Shown here: piece by piece, positions 44,700 to 54,713 of the stretch | Position numbering within the stretch: the first letter of the stretch is position 1 | How the letters are laid out: each line of letters begins with the position of its first letter | Assembly: GCF_004341685.1 (NCBI RefSeq) | Contig: NZ_SMAA01000012.1 | Span: 1 to 64,000 of the forward strand | Reading direction: 5' to 3' | Length of the DNA stretch: 64,000 nt | Source: Pectinatus cerevisiiphilus | GTDB lineage: Bacteria > Bacillota > Negativicutes > Selenomonadales > Selenomonadaceae | Program-made: the position numbers and the translations under genes | The notes under the pieces: model-generated | Databases searched by the model: none | Told to the model about the DNA's origin: nothing | Seen by the model: only the letters and a program-made list of their open reading frames with translations

Positions 44700-46826
44700 T
44701 TAATTTTGTCCTTTTCCGCTCTGTTCTCCAGGTTCAGGTTGGAGCGCAGGGGTTTCCTGCGGCATGGCTGGAACCTGTTTGTTGTCGGTAGCAGCTTTTT
44801 GGTTGTTGTCTACGGCTTTAGGATTTTTATTGGCAGTGTCGCTATTTTTATCAGCGGCCGTTTTGGTGCTGTCTTTAGCGTCATCTTTTCCCTTCGCGGC
44901 CTTTTCTTTACTCTTGTCACTGCTTATTTGTTTAGTAGCACCAGCGGGAGCAGCATCTTGGGAAAATTCGGCTGGCTTAATTCCCGATAGAGCTTTGGTC
45001 ATAAAGGTTTTCCATATTAAAGCCGGTGTAGTCCCACCATACATACCGGGCATTTTGGTATTATCATCATTGCCTATCCATACTGCTGTAACCAGTTCTG
45101 GAGTATAACCGATAAACCACGCATCTTGTGAGTTATCCGTAGTTCCTGTTTTCCCAGCTGCAGGGCGCCCTATATCGGCTCCTCTACCGGTACCATTGGT
45201 GATAACATCCTTTAGTACGCTTGTCAAAAGCTCAGCACTGTGTTCACTTATTGCCTTATGCTCTTCTGGATGGTTTTGTTCTATGATTTTACCGCTGCGG
45301 TCCATTATTTTAACGATAGCCGTAGGTTTTACATACACACCCTTGTTATCAAAGGCTCCATATGCAGCCACCATTTCAAGTGGGGTAACACCTTTGGTTA
45401 ATCCACCGAGGACAGTGGCGAGGTTTCTGTCATTTTTGCCGCCGTCGAGTACAAGGGTAGATATGCCGAGCTGCTTAGCTGTTGCCAATACATTGTCAAT
45501 GCCCAGCGAATCAGCAAGCTTGACAGTAGGTACATTTATGGACTCTGTGGCAATTTGCCTTATATTCACTATACCGCGGAACCTACGGTCATCATTCTGC
45601 GGTTCCCATGTACCAATTTTTATAGGACTGTCATTGACCTGTGTATTTGGTGTCATATTATTTTCAAAAGCTGTTGCAAAAACAAATGGTTTAAAAGATG
45701 ACCCTGGCTGTCTTACGGCCATTGTGGCCCTATTGAATTTATCCGTGCCACGTCCACCAACCATGGCTTTGATGTAGCCGGTATGCGGGTCAATGGAAAC
45801 AAGCGCGCCCTGCGGCTGTTCCAGACCATTTTGGTCTTTGCGCAAGTTTGGCAGGTTCTTCATGGCTGCTTCAGCAGCACGTTGTGTTTCCATATCAATA
45901 GTTGTATATATTTGCAGACCTTCTTTATAAACCTTGTCTGCACCATATTTGTCTATCAATAATTGCGTTACGTAGTCAACAAAATAAGAAGCTGTATTGT
46001 CATCTTCCTGCTGCTGTTGGCCTGAGCTTAGTTTTAGCTCTTCCTTATCAGCTTGGGAGAGCTGTCCCGCTGTAATATAGTTATATTTTTCCATCTGTTG
46101 CAGCACGACTGTTTTACGTGCTTTGGCAGCCGCCAGATTATTTAAAGGTGAGTAATAATTAGGGCTGCGCGGAATGCCGGCAAGCATGGCACATTCCGAT
46201 AGATCAAGATCGGATACGTTTTTGCCAAAATACGTCTGGGCTGCAGCCTGGACACCATAAGCGCCCTGCCCAAAATAGATTTGGTTTAGATACATCTCCA
46301 ATATTTCTTTTTTGGTGTATTTTTGTTCAAGCTGTAATGCCAAAAATACTTCCTGGATTTTTCTGGTCCATGTGCGGTCTTGAGTCAAATAGGCATTCTT
46401 GGCTAACTGCTGTGTTATCGTACTGCCGCCTTCTGCTATCTCATGGTTGGTCAGATTAGCCCATATAGCACGCAGTATCCCGCGGGGGTCTACCCCTAAA
46501 TGGTCATAAAAACGAGCATCTTCATTTGCAATAAAAGCATTTTGCAAATCAGGCGGGATCTTTGAAATAGGAACGGGAACACGATTTTCTACAGCATGTA
46601 CATTCCTTATCAAATTACCATGAATATCATAAATCTGCGATGAAGCCGGTGGTTCAATGTTATGTAACATATCTGGCTTTGTATTTATTGTAGCAGTCAG
46701 AAAACCGCAGCCGACACCAATAACCATAACGACCAAGACTATGATGACGACAGATGATGTTTTCTGCCAGCTGCTGCCACCTGGACGATGGTGGCGGGGA
46801 GCTGGCATTTGTGTACGGTTGCTCAT
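44700..46826 (-). CDS. Class A penicillin-binding protein (PBP1A-type)
   Basis: Bifunctional peptidoglycan polymerase and cross-linker, 708 aa. A cytoplasmic basic stretch and one membrane helix (about 25-47) come first. The GT51 domain follows, with the catalytic Glu in NEDARFYDHLGVDPRG and GGSTITQQLAKNAYL. The transpeptidase has SSFKPF (SxxK), and KTGTTDNSQDAWF (KTG). The last 90 or so residues are a low-complexity tail of Lys, Asp, Ala, Asn and Gln. The ATG at 46826 follows AGGAGG. It is likely the first gene of the unit that runs into tyrS, yebC, ruvC and ruvA. Confidence 0.93.
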   Translation of the reverse strand: MSNRTQMPAPRHHRPGGSSWQKTSSVVIIVLVVMVIGVGCGFLTATINTKPDMLHNIEPPASSQIYDIHGNLIRNVHAVENRVPVPISKIPPDLQNAFIANEDARFYDHLGVDPRGILRAIWANLTNHEIAEGGSTITQQLAKNAYLTQDRTWTRKIQEVFLALQLEQKYTKKEILEMYLNQIYFGQGAYGVQAAAQTYFGKNVSDLDLSECAMLAGIPRSPNYYSPLNNLAAAKARKTVVLQQMEKYNYITAGQLSQADKEELKLSSGQQQQEDDNTASYFVDYVTQLLIDKYGADKVYKEGLQIYTTIDMETQRAAEAAMKNLPNLRKDQNGLEQPQGALVSIDPHTGYIKAMVGGRGTDKFNRATMAVRQPGSSFKPFVFATAFENNMTPNTQVNDSPIKIGTWEPQNDDRRFRGIVNIRQIATESINVPTVKLADSLGIDNVLATAKQLGISTLVLDGGKNDRNLATVLGGLTKGVTPLEMVAAYGAFDNKGVYVKPTAIVKIMDRSGKIIEQNHPEEHKAISEHSAELLTSVLKDVITNGTGRGADIGRPAAGKTGTTDNSQDAWFIGYTPELVTAVWIGNDDNTKMPGMYGGTTPALIWKTFMTKALSGIKPAEFSQDAAPAGATKQISSDKSKEKAAKGKDDAKDSTKTAADKNSDTANKNPKAVDNNQKAATDNKQVPAMPQETPALQPEPGEQSGKGQN

Positions 46827-47010
46827 GCATATCCTCCTAAGTGCAAGATTGAACAATATAGGACAATTTTAATTATCAAATGCTATAATACCATAAAATT
46901 TAAAATGTTACCACTTGCAAACTCAAACCTGTCCCTAGTAAATAGCTGCAATCAAATTAAAAAAAACTAATGAAAATCCCTAAGGTTATACTTAATAATC
47001 CTTGAGATAT

Positions 47011-49383
47011 TTATTGCAGTTGGACGACAGTAGCACCGCTGCCACCTTCGTTAATATCGGCGAGTGAATAAGAAAAAACATTGCGGTGTTTTTTCAGATA
47101 CTCGTGGATGCCTTTGCGCAAAGCACCTGTCCCTTTGCCATGGATAATGATTACTTCCTTCAGTCCGGCCATGACGGCGTCATCAATATATCTGTCCAAT
47201 ACTGTTTCTGCTTCTGACACCATCATGCCGCGTATGTCAATCTGATGGCTTATTTGTGCTGTCTTATCTACCTGTGAAAATGATTTATGCTCTACTGAAC
47301 GAGTGGACTTGGGTAAAACTTTTTTGCCGGAAGCGAGAAAAAGGCATTTAGCGGCCTTTACTGTAGTTTTTAAGCCTCCCAGTAAGACAACAAGTTCATT
47401 CCCCTTGACTTCGCTGACAGTTCCTTGCTGCTGAATATTTTTTAAAAATACTATATCTCCTGCTTTTATTGTCTTCGGATCGACAGAAACTCCTTCGGCA
47501 GGCATATTTTCTGTCACTGTATTAAAGCGCCCCATGCTGGTCTGTAATTTTTCGCGGGCAGATTGTATTGTTTTCTGCCGTTTTTTTATACCAGCATCGT
47601 TGAATTGGGCTTTTAATTCTTTAATGATGCTTTCAGCCTGTCGGCGGGTATCCCGCAGTACAGCGGCACATTCTTTTTGTGTCTTTTTCACTGCCTGCGT
47701 TTTTTTACGGGAGAGTTCCTGTTTTTGTTCTATTAATTTTTTTTCTAAATTAAATATATGTCTTTCTTTTTCGAGAATATCTGCATTCTTTTGTTCATAG
47801 ATGAGTTTTTCTGACTCAAGCCTGTTCAATACATTTTCAAAATTGGCATGGTCAGCTCTGATGAGCTGTTTGGCGCGGAGAATTATTGATTCAGCAAGTC
47901 CCAGCCTGCCGCTTATGGCAAAAGCATTGCTGGCTCCAGGAACACCGATTAACAGCCTGTATGTCGGCCGTAATGTTTTGATGTCAAATTCAACGCTGGC
48001 GTTTTCTATGTTTTCGTGACTGTAGGCGAATGTTTTCAATTCATTATAATGTGTTGTGGCAACGACGGAAACATTCATGTCCATAAGCTTTTCCAATATG
48101 GCCATTGCCAATGACGCACCTTCTTCTGGATCAGTGCCCGAACCCAATTCATCGAGCAACACCAAATCATCGTTTGCCGCATTTTCCAGAATTTTTATAA
48201 TGTGTGTCATATGCGCTGAAAAAGTACTTAAACTTTGTTCGATGCTTTGTTCATCACCTATATCGGCAAATACCTGCGAATAAAAGGCGAGCTGGGAATC
48301 CTCTTTGACCGGTATAAAAAGCCCTGCCTGCGCCATTGCCACAAGCAAGCCAAATGTCTTTAAGCTGACGGTTTTCCCACCTGTATTTGGTCCGGTAATC
48401 AATAAAGCTTTATAGGTTATGCCAATCTTTATATCAATAGGAACAATATTTTCTTGTTTGAGAAGTGGATGACGTGCACCAAGCAGGTTTGTATGTCCAT
48501 CTTCATTTAAAATTGGCAATGACGCATCCATAGCTTTCGCCAGTTTTGCTTTAGCAAAAGTAAAGTCTAACCTAGCGATAAGATCACAATTTTGGTTGAG
48601 AATATCAGCATTTTTAGCAATTTTGGCGGAAATATTTTTCAAAATACGTTCTATTTCTTTTCTTTCCTTCAACTTATATTGCTTTATATCGTTATTGAGC
48701 GCAGCAATAGACATCGGTTCGATAAAAAGAGTCGAACCGCTGGCCGATTGATCATGAATTATCCCGGGAAAAGCTTGCCTATATTCTTGCTTGACAGGAA
48801 TAACGTAGCGTTCATCACGCATAGTCACAATATTTTCTTGAAAAAATTTCTGCATACCAGTATTTCTCAAGATATTGTCCAATGTTGATTTCACTCTGTT
48901 TTGTGTGGTACGGATACCCTGCCGAATACGGTAAAGTTCATTGCTAGCAGTATCGCGCATAGAGCCGTGCTCATCTACAATGGTATTTATATCATGTTCA
49001 AGCTGGCCGAGTATTTCGATTAAAACTGCCCAGCCTTTGAGGTTGCTGCATTCGCCTGCATATTCTTTAAAAAATTTCTTAATGCCGCGCATACCGTACA
49101 TGGTACTGCTGATATTTACCAGTGCTTCCGTTTCGAGCACAACGCCCATGGAAGCTTTTTTTAAGGCTGTCCTTATATCAAAGATGCCGCCGAAGGGCGG
49201 TTCATTTTCATGCAGCACCGCAACAGCTTCTTTAGTATATTCTAGATTGCTACAGGCATCCTCGAAGTTATCGGCAGGAAGAAGACTGGCTATTAATTCC
49301 TTGCCTTGGGTAGTATGGGCTTTTAGTTTAAGCCTGTCGATAACTTTGCTGTATTGAAGTGTTTTTAATGTTGCTTGTTCCAT
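47011..49383 (-). CDS. mutS2: MutS2 (ribosome-collision / recombination factor)
   Basis: A 790-aa MutS2 ATPase. It has the clamp/core helices (about 1-300), the ATPase with Walker A TGPNTGGKT near 332-340 and Walker B LVLLDELGSGTDP, a coiled coil (about 510-610) and a C-terminal Smr nuclease domain with IDIRGMMVSEAE and IIHGKGTGALRKGIHEYL. The mismatch-recognition domain of MutS is absent. Related proteins rescue collided ribosomes or limit recombination. The ATG at 49383 follows GGAG. It lies 10 bases after the U32 gene. Confidence 0.94.
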   Translation of the reverse strand: MEQATLKTLQYSKVIDRLKLKAHTTQGKELIASLLPADNFEDACSNLEYTKEAVAVLHENEPPFGGIFDIRTALKKASMGVVLETEALVNISSTMYGMRGIKKFFKEYAGECSNLKGWAVLIEILGQLEHDINTIVDEHGSMRDTASNELYRIRQGIRTTQNRVKSTLDNILRNTGMQKFFQENIVTMRDERYVIPVKQEYRQAFPGIIHDQSASGSTLFIEPMSIAALNNDIKQYKLKERKEIERILKNISAKIAKNADILNQNCDLIARLDFTFAKAKLAKAMDASLPILNEDGHTNLLGARHPLLKQENIVPIDIKIGITYKALLITGPNTGGKTVSLKTFGLLVAMAQAGLFIPVKEDSQLAFYSQVFADIGDEQSIEQSLSTFSAHMTHIIKILENAANDDLVLLDELGSGTDPEEGASLAMAILEKLMDMNVSVVATTHYNELKTFAYSHENIENASVEFDIKTLRPTYRLLIGVPGASNAFAISGRLGLAESIILRAKQLIRADHANFENVLNRLESEKLIYEQKNADILEKERHIFNLEKKLIEQKQELSRKKTQAVKKTQKECAAVLRDTRRQAESIIKELKAQFNDAGIKKRQKTIQSAREKLQTSMGRFNTVTENMPAEGVSVDPKTIKAGDIVFLKNIQQQGTVSEVKGNELVVLLGGLKTTVKAAKCLFLASGKKVLPKSTRSVEHKSFSQVDKTAQISHQIDIRGMMVSEAETVLDRYIDDAVMAGLKEVIIIHGKGTGALRKGIHEYLKKHRNVFSYSLADINEGGSGATVVQLQ

Positions 49384-49393
49384 ATGTTCTCCA

Positions 49394-51907
49394 TTAATCA
49401 TTGCTCAAAATACCGCGGAAAAAGTGGCCGCGTGTAAAATTATTGCCCTCTATTTTTTCAATGAGATTATTTTGAAAGATTTTATGATATTTTCCTTTAT
49501 GCATAACTTCTTTATAAAGCTTTACTGTTTCTGTCAGTTTGCTGCTACTCATATACCTGCCATCTATACGCAGACGGTTTAAGCCAAGCTCAATGAGATC
49601 GGGCACGTGTGCCAGCATTACAAGTTCCCTGCCGTTTAATATATGCATATGGCAAAATTGGTCCGTTACAATAGGAAAATGCTCATCTTTTCGGTCTCTT
49701 AGATAAAGTTTTTGCTTAGTGCACGGTGCAGTGCAGCTGCCTGTATGCAGCCCACCTAAAAAACTGCCCGCTATACAATATTCGGAAACCATCAGTTCAA
49801 TATTGCCTTGCACGAGGACTTCTAACGGCACAGGTGAAATATTGGTAATAACCTTCAGCTGCTGCATATTCAATTCAGGGGATAGTACACAGCCGGATAC
49901 ATCCTGTTCCTTTAATGTTTCAATAGTTGCGTTATTAAATACGTTCATTGAATAATCAACCCAGATAGGCAGATTTTTATTATATTGGTCACATAAATCT
50001 TTAATTTCTTTTAGCTGGCCGACACTATGCACATAAACGCCGGCAAAACTGTCAATAGGGAGTTTTGGGAAAAGGGCTGCCGTTAGGTCGGTTTCTGACT
50101 GCCGTAAGATACGCGGCATAGCAAGAAAAATTGCCGCTCCGGTATCTTGGCAGAGTTTGGCTGCTTGGGTATATTGCGCAGCAGTAATGTTTTGGTGGTG
50201 ATAGGAATCTCCACCAAATAATATGTCATCACAGCCTCCTTTTAAGGCTGCGGAAAGTTTTTGGATATTATCGACGGCTACCATTAATTGCGCGGTTTGT
50301 TTTTTGTGCTGCTGATGCGGCAATAACAACTCTTCCCATTTAGTATTACGCTTTGGTTTCTGACGGGTAAAATGTTGTAGACGCTTTTTGTAAAGAATGT
50401 CTACAGCCTGGCGGCGGATATCATTTAACACACTCATTGGTACCATTACAGAATCGGCAATATTACACTCTAATTTTCGCAAATAATAAATAGTACTGCC
50501 CAAACGGTCCATTTGTTTTGCTGTTGTTTCGTAAGTAAGCGGTCGTTTTAAAGCTTTTTCAGCTATAAAATCAGCAGTGAAGCTGCAATGTATCTGGTCA
50601 CCGTCTACCATATCTATTTTTACCGGTTCACCAATGCTGGCAGTGAGGGTAATATCAAGCGGTATTCGCCGCACTGGGTCACTGCTGTTGAAAAAAGTTT
50701 TGGCTTTTTCATTGAGCTTGGCGTCAAGTATTTTGAAAATACGGTCATGTTCTTGGACATGTCCTGGTAATTTGATACTGGCAACGTCACCGCTGTGCGC
50801 GGATTCTACTTTTTTGCCATCAATTTTTAGCTCGGTCACATTTGTGTTTACACGTCCGCCAACCTTTACCCAAAAGTCAACTTTATCGCCTATATTTAGA
50901 TCACCGCTGAGCTTGATATCCGCTACAAATGTTTTTTTATTGTATTTTTGGACGCGTCCTATAAGCAATCCGCGGTTGTTGGGCTTTCGGTCACTGATCA
51001 TTGTTCTGCCCGGTCGATCCAGTAAGTATGCCGTTGTAAAATCACGATTGAATATTTGGCTTAACTCTTTCTTTACTTCTTTTTCGGGGAAAGCTGTTTT
51101 GTTATAATAAGTATCTATTTTTTTGCGGTAGGCGTTCACCACGACAGCAACATATTCCGGTTTTTTCATGCGCCCTTCTATTTTAAAAGAAGACACGCCG
51201 GCTTCGATAAGCTCCGGTACCAAATCCAATGTATTCATATCACGCGGACTTAATAAATACTGTCCTGCGTCAGCATTTTGCAAAAGATCATTTTCCTTTT
51301 CATCCATAAGTGTGTAGGGCAGCCTGCACGGCTGGGCGCAGCGTCCTCTGTTACCGCTTCTGCCGCCAATCATGCTGCTCATGAGGCATTGGCCGGAATA
51401 GCATACACAGATGGCACCATGAATAAAAGTTTCTATTTCAATTTTAGCATTTTTGCATATGTATTTTATGTCGTTAAGACTGACTTCCCTGGCCAAGACA
51501 ACCCTGCTGAAGTGCAATTTTTCCAGCATTTTGACGCTGTCGAGATTATTTATGCTCATCTGCGTACTAGCATGCAGCGGTAAGTCAGGAACTATTTCAT
51601 GGGCAATTTTGGCTACACCAAGATCCTGTACGATAATAGCGTCGACACCTATCGTGTATAGGAAAATAAGATAGTTAGCCAACGCTGGTAATTCACTGTT
51701 ATCCACCAGTGTGTTTACTGTTACATGAATGGACACGTTACGCATATGTGCAAATGTGACAGCTTTTTTGAGACTTTCTTCATCAAAATTATCAGCAAAA
51801 GCACGTGCACCAAAACTTTTACCTGACAGATAAACGGCATTAGCACCGCTTTCCACAGCCGCCTTTAAAGCTTCCCAAGTTCCGGCTGGAGCGAGTAATT
51901 CTACCAA
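49394..51907 (-). CDS. Peptidase U32-family protein with two U32 halves (RlhA/TrhP-like)
   Basis: An 837-aa member of the U32 family, whose studied members hydroxylate RNA (RlhA on 23S rRNA, TrhP on tRNA) rather than cut proteins. It starts MVELLAPAGTWEALKAAVE. An iron-sulfur-type Cys set lies at residues 167, 169, 174, 190 and 194 (CVCYSGQC, GRCAQPC). A second set occurs near the C-terminus at 711, 725, 729 and 752 (GSCTAPC). The protein therefore seems to carry two U32 modules plus a middle domain. The TTG at 51907 follows GGAGG; the frame upstream of it is only hydrophobic read-through. Confidence 0.87.
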   Translation of the reverse strand: MVELLAPAGTWEALKAAVESGANAVYLSGKSFGARAFADNFDEESLKKAVTFAHMRNVSIHVTVNTLVDNSELPALANYLIFLYTIGVDAIIVQDLGVAKIAHEIVPDLPLHASTQMSINNLDSVKMLEKLHFSRVVLAREVSLNDIKYICKNAKIEIETFIHGAICVCYSGQCLMSSMIGGRSGNRGRCAQPCRLPYTLMDEKENDLLQNADAGQYLLSPRDMNTLDLVPELIEAGVSSFKIEGRMKKPEYVAVVVNAYRKKIDTYYNKTAFPEKEVKKELSQIFNRDFTTAYLLDRPGRTMISDRKPNNRGLLIGRVQKYNKKTFVADIKLSGDLNIGDKVDFWVKVGGRVNTNVTELKIDGKKVESAHSGDVASIKLPGHVQEHDRIFKILDAKLNEKAKTFFNSSDPVRRIPLDITLTASIGEPVKIDMVDGDQIHCSFTADFIAEKALKRPLTYETTAKQMDRLGSTIYYLRKLECNIADSVMVPMSVLNDIRRQAVDILYKKRLQHFTRQKPKRNTKWEELLLPHQQHKKQTAQLMVAVDNIQKLSAALKGGCDDILFGGDSYHHQNITAAQYTQAAKLCQDTGAAIFLAMPRILRQSETDLTAALFPKLPIDSFAGVYVHSVGQLKEIKDLCDQYNKNLPIWVDYSMNVFNNATIETLKEQDVSGCVLSPELNMQQLKVITNISPVPLEVLVQGNIELMVSEYCIAGSFLGGLHTGSCTAPCTKQKLYLRDRKDEHFPIVTDQFCHMHILNGRELVMLAHVPDLIELGLNRLRIDGRYMSSSKLTETVKLYKEVMHKGKYHKIFQNNLIEKIEGNNFTRGHFFRGILSND

Positions 51908-51970
51908 AAATATACCTCCAAAAATAATAACAATTAAATAATACAGCACCACTGTGCAAACAAAAATAAA

Positions 51971-51990
51971 CGGCATGGAAAACCATACCG
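51971..51990 (-). terminator. Terminator of zapA
   Basis: CGGCATGG with CCATACCG around a 4-base loop, extended by A/T pairs, with a T-rich tail on the minus strand. Confidence 0.7.
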
Positions 51991-52008
51991 CTTTTATGCT
52001 TCCAGATT

Positions 52009-52248
52009 TTATTTATCAAGCAGTTTAATCAGATCATCATAATCTTTTTTTAAACGAAAATAATCGTCAGCCAAGTGCAGTGCCGTAAGCACGCCTATGC
52101 GCTGGATTGGCAGGTATTGGTTCTTCTTCACCAATTCTCGCATTTTAGTATCAACTACATCAGCTAATTCTTTCATATATTCAATGTCAACGTCACCTTT
52201 TATAGGATATTGTTCTCCGTAAATATCTATTGTCAACTTGTTTTCCAT
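52009..52248 (-). CDS. zapA: Cell-division protein ZapA
   Basis: A 79-aa protein that cross-links FtsZ filaments. It has the N-terminal strand LTIDIYGEQYPIKG, then a long helix with YMKELADVVDTKMRELV and TALHLADDYFRLKKDYDDL. The ATG at 52248 follows AGGTG; three extra codons upstream are possible. Single gene with its own terminator. Confidence 0.9.
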   Translation of the reverse strand: MENKLTIDIYGEQYPIKGDVDIEYMKELADVVDTKMRELVKKNQYLPIQRIGVLTALHLADDYFRLKKDYDDLIKLLDK

Positions 52249-52257
52249 ACATATCAC

Positions 52258-52643
52258 CTGTTATATATAGGGTTTTCCCTTATTGATTTTATCAAAAGAT
52301 AGTTAAATATGCAAGGATACAGGGAAAATCACCCATTATTTTCTCTTTGTTATGCTATTGTCAGCAATTTCAATTTTCATAGTATTGTATAATTTGATTA
52401 AATCTTTATTACGTTAATATTACTATTTATGTTTTAGCACATTTTTTACCAAATGTACATCTTCTCATATGTTATTTTATTAATTCGTAAATTTTTTTAT
52501 TACAGGTTAAATATTACAAACATATTTGACATTTTAAGTAATTTTATATAATAATAGGAAATCAGAATGATTACCCTGTATCAACAGACATATTAATTTG
52601 TAAATCTTGATCGATATAAAATATACAAAAAGGATGTATAATT
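52258..52643. other. AT-rich divergent region with a promoter for the DUF4127 gene
   Basis: No gene is seen. On the plus strand TTGACA (52526-52531) is followed by TATAAT (52547-52552, 15-base spacing) or TAATAA (52549-52554, 17-base spacing), about 90 bases before the next gene. AAAAGGATG at 52627-52635 is its ribosome-binding site. The zapA promoter must also lie here but is not obvious. Confidence 0.5.
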
Positions 52644-54323
52644 TTGTACAAACGAAGTGTTTTTTTTATTTCAATAACAATAATTATTGCTATTTTTGTC
52701 CAGCAATTTTACTTGGTCCAACCGCTTGGCAAAAAAGTTACTATAACACCAAAATACACAAAGCATATTCTACTCATACCCTTAGACAGTCGTCCTCCCT
52801 GCGCTAAATTTGTAGTTGATGCCGGCAAAATGGCTGATATCGAAGTGATAACACCACCACCGGATATCATGGACTATTATACCGAACCGGGAAACACGAA
52901 AAAATTACAGGCATGGCTGCAAATGAATGCGCCTTCAGCGGACGGCATCATTATTTCTGTCGACCAACTTTTATATGGAGGCTTATTGGCATCGCGCCAG
53001 TCATTTGGGAAAGATACTGAGGAAAATTCACTATGGCAGACATTGGTAGATATACGCAGCCAAAATCCCCAGCTACCAATCTATGCTTTTAATATATTGC
53101 CACGTATAACACCACCATCAAATATTGATTCGGTAAAAGATATAAAAAACCTTATGCAGTATTCAAGGTTGACAGATAGATTCAGTCGGTTTTATGAAGA
53201 AAAGGATCTGTTGAAAATTGAAAAGCTGCGTGCTAAAATCCCCGAGGAACATCTGGAACAATATATAGATTTATATAACAGAAATCTGGAGCTGAATAAA
53301 AAACTGATTAATCTAGCTGCAGACAAAGTTTTAACGAAATTAGTAATTGGCCAGGATGATGGCGAAAAATACGGTATTCCCAATATGGAACGCAGAAATT
53401 TGCAGCGTTATACGGCGGCAAAGCAGCTTGATGCTAATACCGTCACTATAACACATGGTGCAGATGAGGTCGGTATGTCGCTCTTATTCAATATGGCACA
53501 GCTTTTCAAGCAACAAAATTATGCGCCGAAAGTATTTGTGGCATATAATGAAACTGCCTCTGCACAGGCCATCTTGCCGTATATGGCTGCTCCTGTTGGG
53601 CAGATTGTCAGCGAGAAGATAGCGATGACAGGCGGGCAGATTGTCCAATCACCTGAAGCAGCAGATTTTATTTTATACGTACATATCGGCAACAGTAAAA
53701 ATTTGTCTACACGCCTTTTAGGTGCAAAAAGAGTAAATAATTGGCTTGCAGCTGGAAAAAAAGTTGCCATAGTTGATCTGAGTAAGCATTTTTCGGCGGA
53801 GGAAACATTACTTCCGGTACTGCTGCAAAATGATGTGCCGGTCAATCAGTTGACGGCTTATTCAGGTTGGAATACTGCCAGTAATTCCATTGGTACAGCT
53901 GTCTCCCAAGCGTCGATATACTGTCAGGCTGCTGAGGATAGTTATAGCACTGATGCTGTATTACGCTTGACGTATAATAATCTAACTATTCTTTATGACC
54001 ACTTTGTTGAAGATTATTTTTACTTAAAGGGGACAGTAGATGCAGTCAATACAGCTTTACGCAAAGCGGGAATAGACAATGTGAGCGATTTGAATATGGA
54101 CAATAATTATCTTTGGGCAAATCGGATGCTGGCTGATTCACTGCAAAGGCAGCTTGCTAAATTTACGCACAGTAAGGCTTCACGCAGCCCAATTACGTTA
54201 CAGACTCCTGATGGACTCCAAAGAATTTATTTACAGGATATAAATGTAAATGCGTTTTTCCCGTGGCCGAGAACTTTTGAAATATATACTGATGTAAATT
54301 TCAGCATGAACATTATGAAATGA
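52644..54323 (+). CDS. DUF4127-family protein, exported or membrane-anchored
   Basis: A 559-aa protein of the DUF4127 family, of unknown function. The N-terminus has one hydrophobic segment (residues 5-27) without a clear cleavage site, so it is probably anchored and faces the periplasm. Near residue 48 comes the family hallmark IPLDSRPPC, and near 105 SVDQLLYGGLLASRQS. Later YGIPNMERRNLQRY and THGADEVGMSLL suggest a hydrolase-like site with conserved Asp, Glu and His, but no reaction is known. The TTG is set by AAAAGGATG. It forms a single-gene unit before korDABC. Confidence 0.8.
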   Translation: MYKRSVFFISITIIIAIFVQQFYLVQPLGKKVTITPKYTKHILLIPLDSRPPCAKFVVDAGKMADIEVITPPPDIMDYYTEPGNTKKLQAWLQMNAPSADGIIISVDQLLYGGLLASRQSFGKDTEENSLWQTLVDIRSQNPQLPIYAFNILPRITPPSNIDSVKDIKNLMQYSRLTDRFSRFYEEKDLLKIEKLRAKIPEEHLEQYIDLYNRNLELNKKLINLAADKVLTKLVIGQDDGEKYGIPNMERRNLQRYTAAKQLDANTVTITHGADEVGMSLLFNMAQLFKQQNYAPKVFVAYNETASAQAILPYMAAPVGQIVSEKIAMTGGQIVQSPEAADFILYVHIGNSKNLSTRLLGAKRVNNWLAAGKKVAIVDLSKHFSAEETLLPVLLQNDVPVNQLTAYSGWNTASNSIGTAVSQASIYCQAAEDSYSTDAVLRLTYNNLTILYDHFVEDYFYLKGTVDAVNTALRKAGIDNVSDLNMDNNYLWANRMLADSLQRQLAKFTHSKASRSPITLQTPDGLQRIYLQDINVNAFFPWPRTFEIYTDVNFSMNIMK

Positions 54324-54355
54324 TGTATGACAAGATAATATAACTTCTATTTATT

Positions 54356-54389
54356 GAGTGTTGTCAAAAAGAACAATACTCTCTATAAT
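54356..54389 (+). promoter_or_regulatory. Promoter with an overlapping dyad before korDABC
   Basis: TTGTCA (54361-54366) and TATAAT (54384-54389) are 17 bases apart. The dyad GAGTGTTGT-N8-ACAATACTC (54356-54381) covers the -35 box and most of the spacer and could be an operator. It could alternatively be a weak terminator of the DUF4127 gene, but no T-run follows. Confidence 0.65.
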
Positions 54390-54512
54390 ATAGTTTATGA
54401 CTTATTGATTGGGTTCTTGATCTCATCCGGATGATTTCATTTTCAATGCCGCAAAATATTTTATAAATTGGCTTTTCCGGATAAAACGCTGGTGAGTTAG
54501 GGAGGAAGCTCT

Positions 54513-54713
54513 ATGAGTACAGAAATATTATTAAAGTCTGAACGTTGCAAAGGATGTGGCATTTGTGTATCTTTTTGCCCTAAAAAGGTACTTGGCTTAG
54601 ATACTTTGGGGCACTGTAGTGTCGTTCATGCCGATGCCTGTATCGCTTGTGGACAATGTGAGCTGCGTTGTCCCGATTATGCAATTTTTGTGGATAAGAA
54701 GGTGAGCGCATGA
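54513..54713 (+). CDS. korD: 2-oxoacid:ferredoxin oxidoreductase, ferredoxin subunit
   Basis: A 66-aa protein with two [4Fe-4S] motifs, CKGCGICVSFCP and CIACGQCELRCP. It carries electrons from the oxidoreductase core. The ATG follows AGGGAGG; its stop overlaps the next start. Confidence 0.9.
   Translation: MSTEILLKSERCKGCGICVSFCPKKVLGLDTLGHCSVVHADACIACGQCELRCPDYAIFVDKKVSA

Noticed and set aside
45196-45777. 193-codon plus-strand frame opposite the class A PBP gene
   Set aside because: It is the reverse complement of the transpeptidase domain, which has clear catalytic motifs; no ribosome-binding site precedes it.
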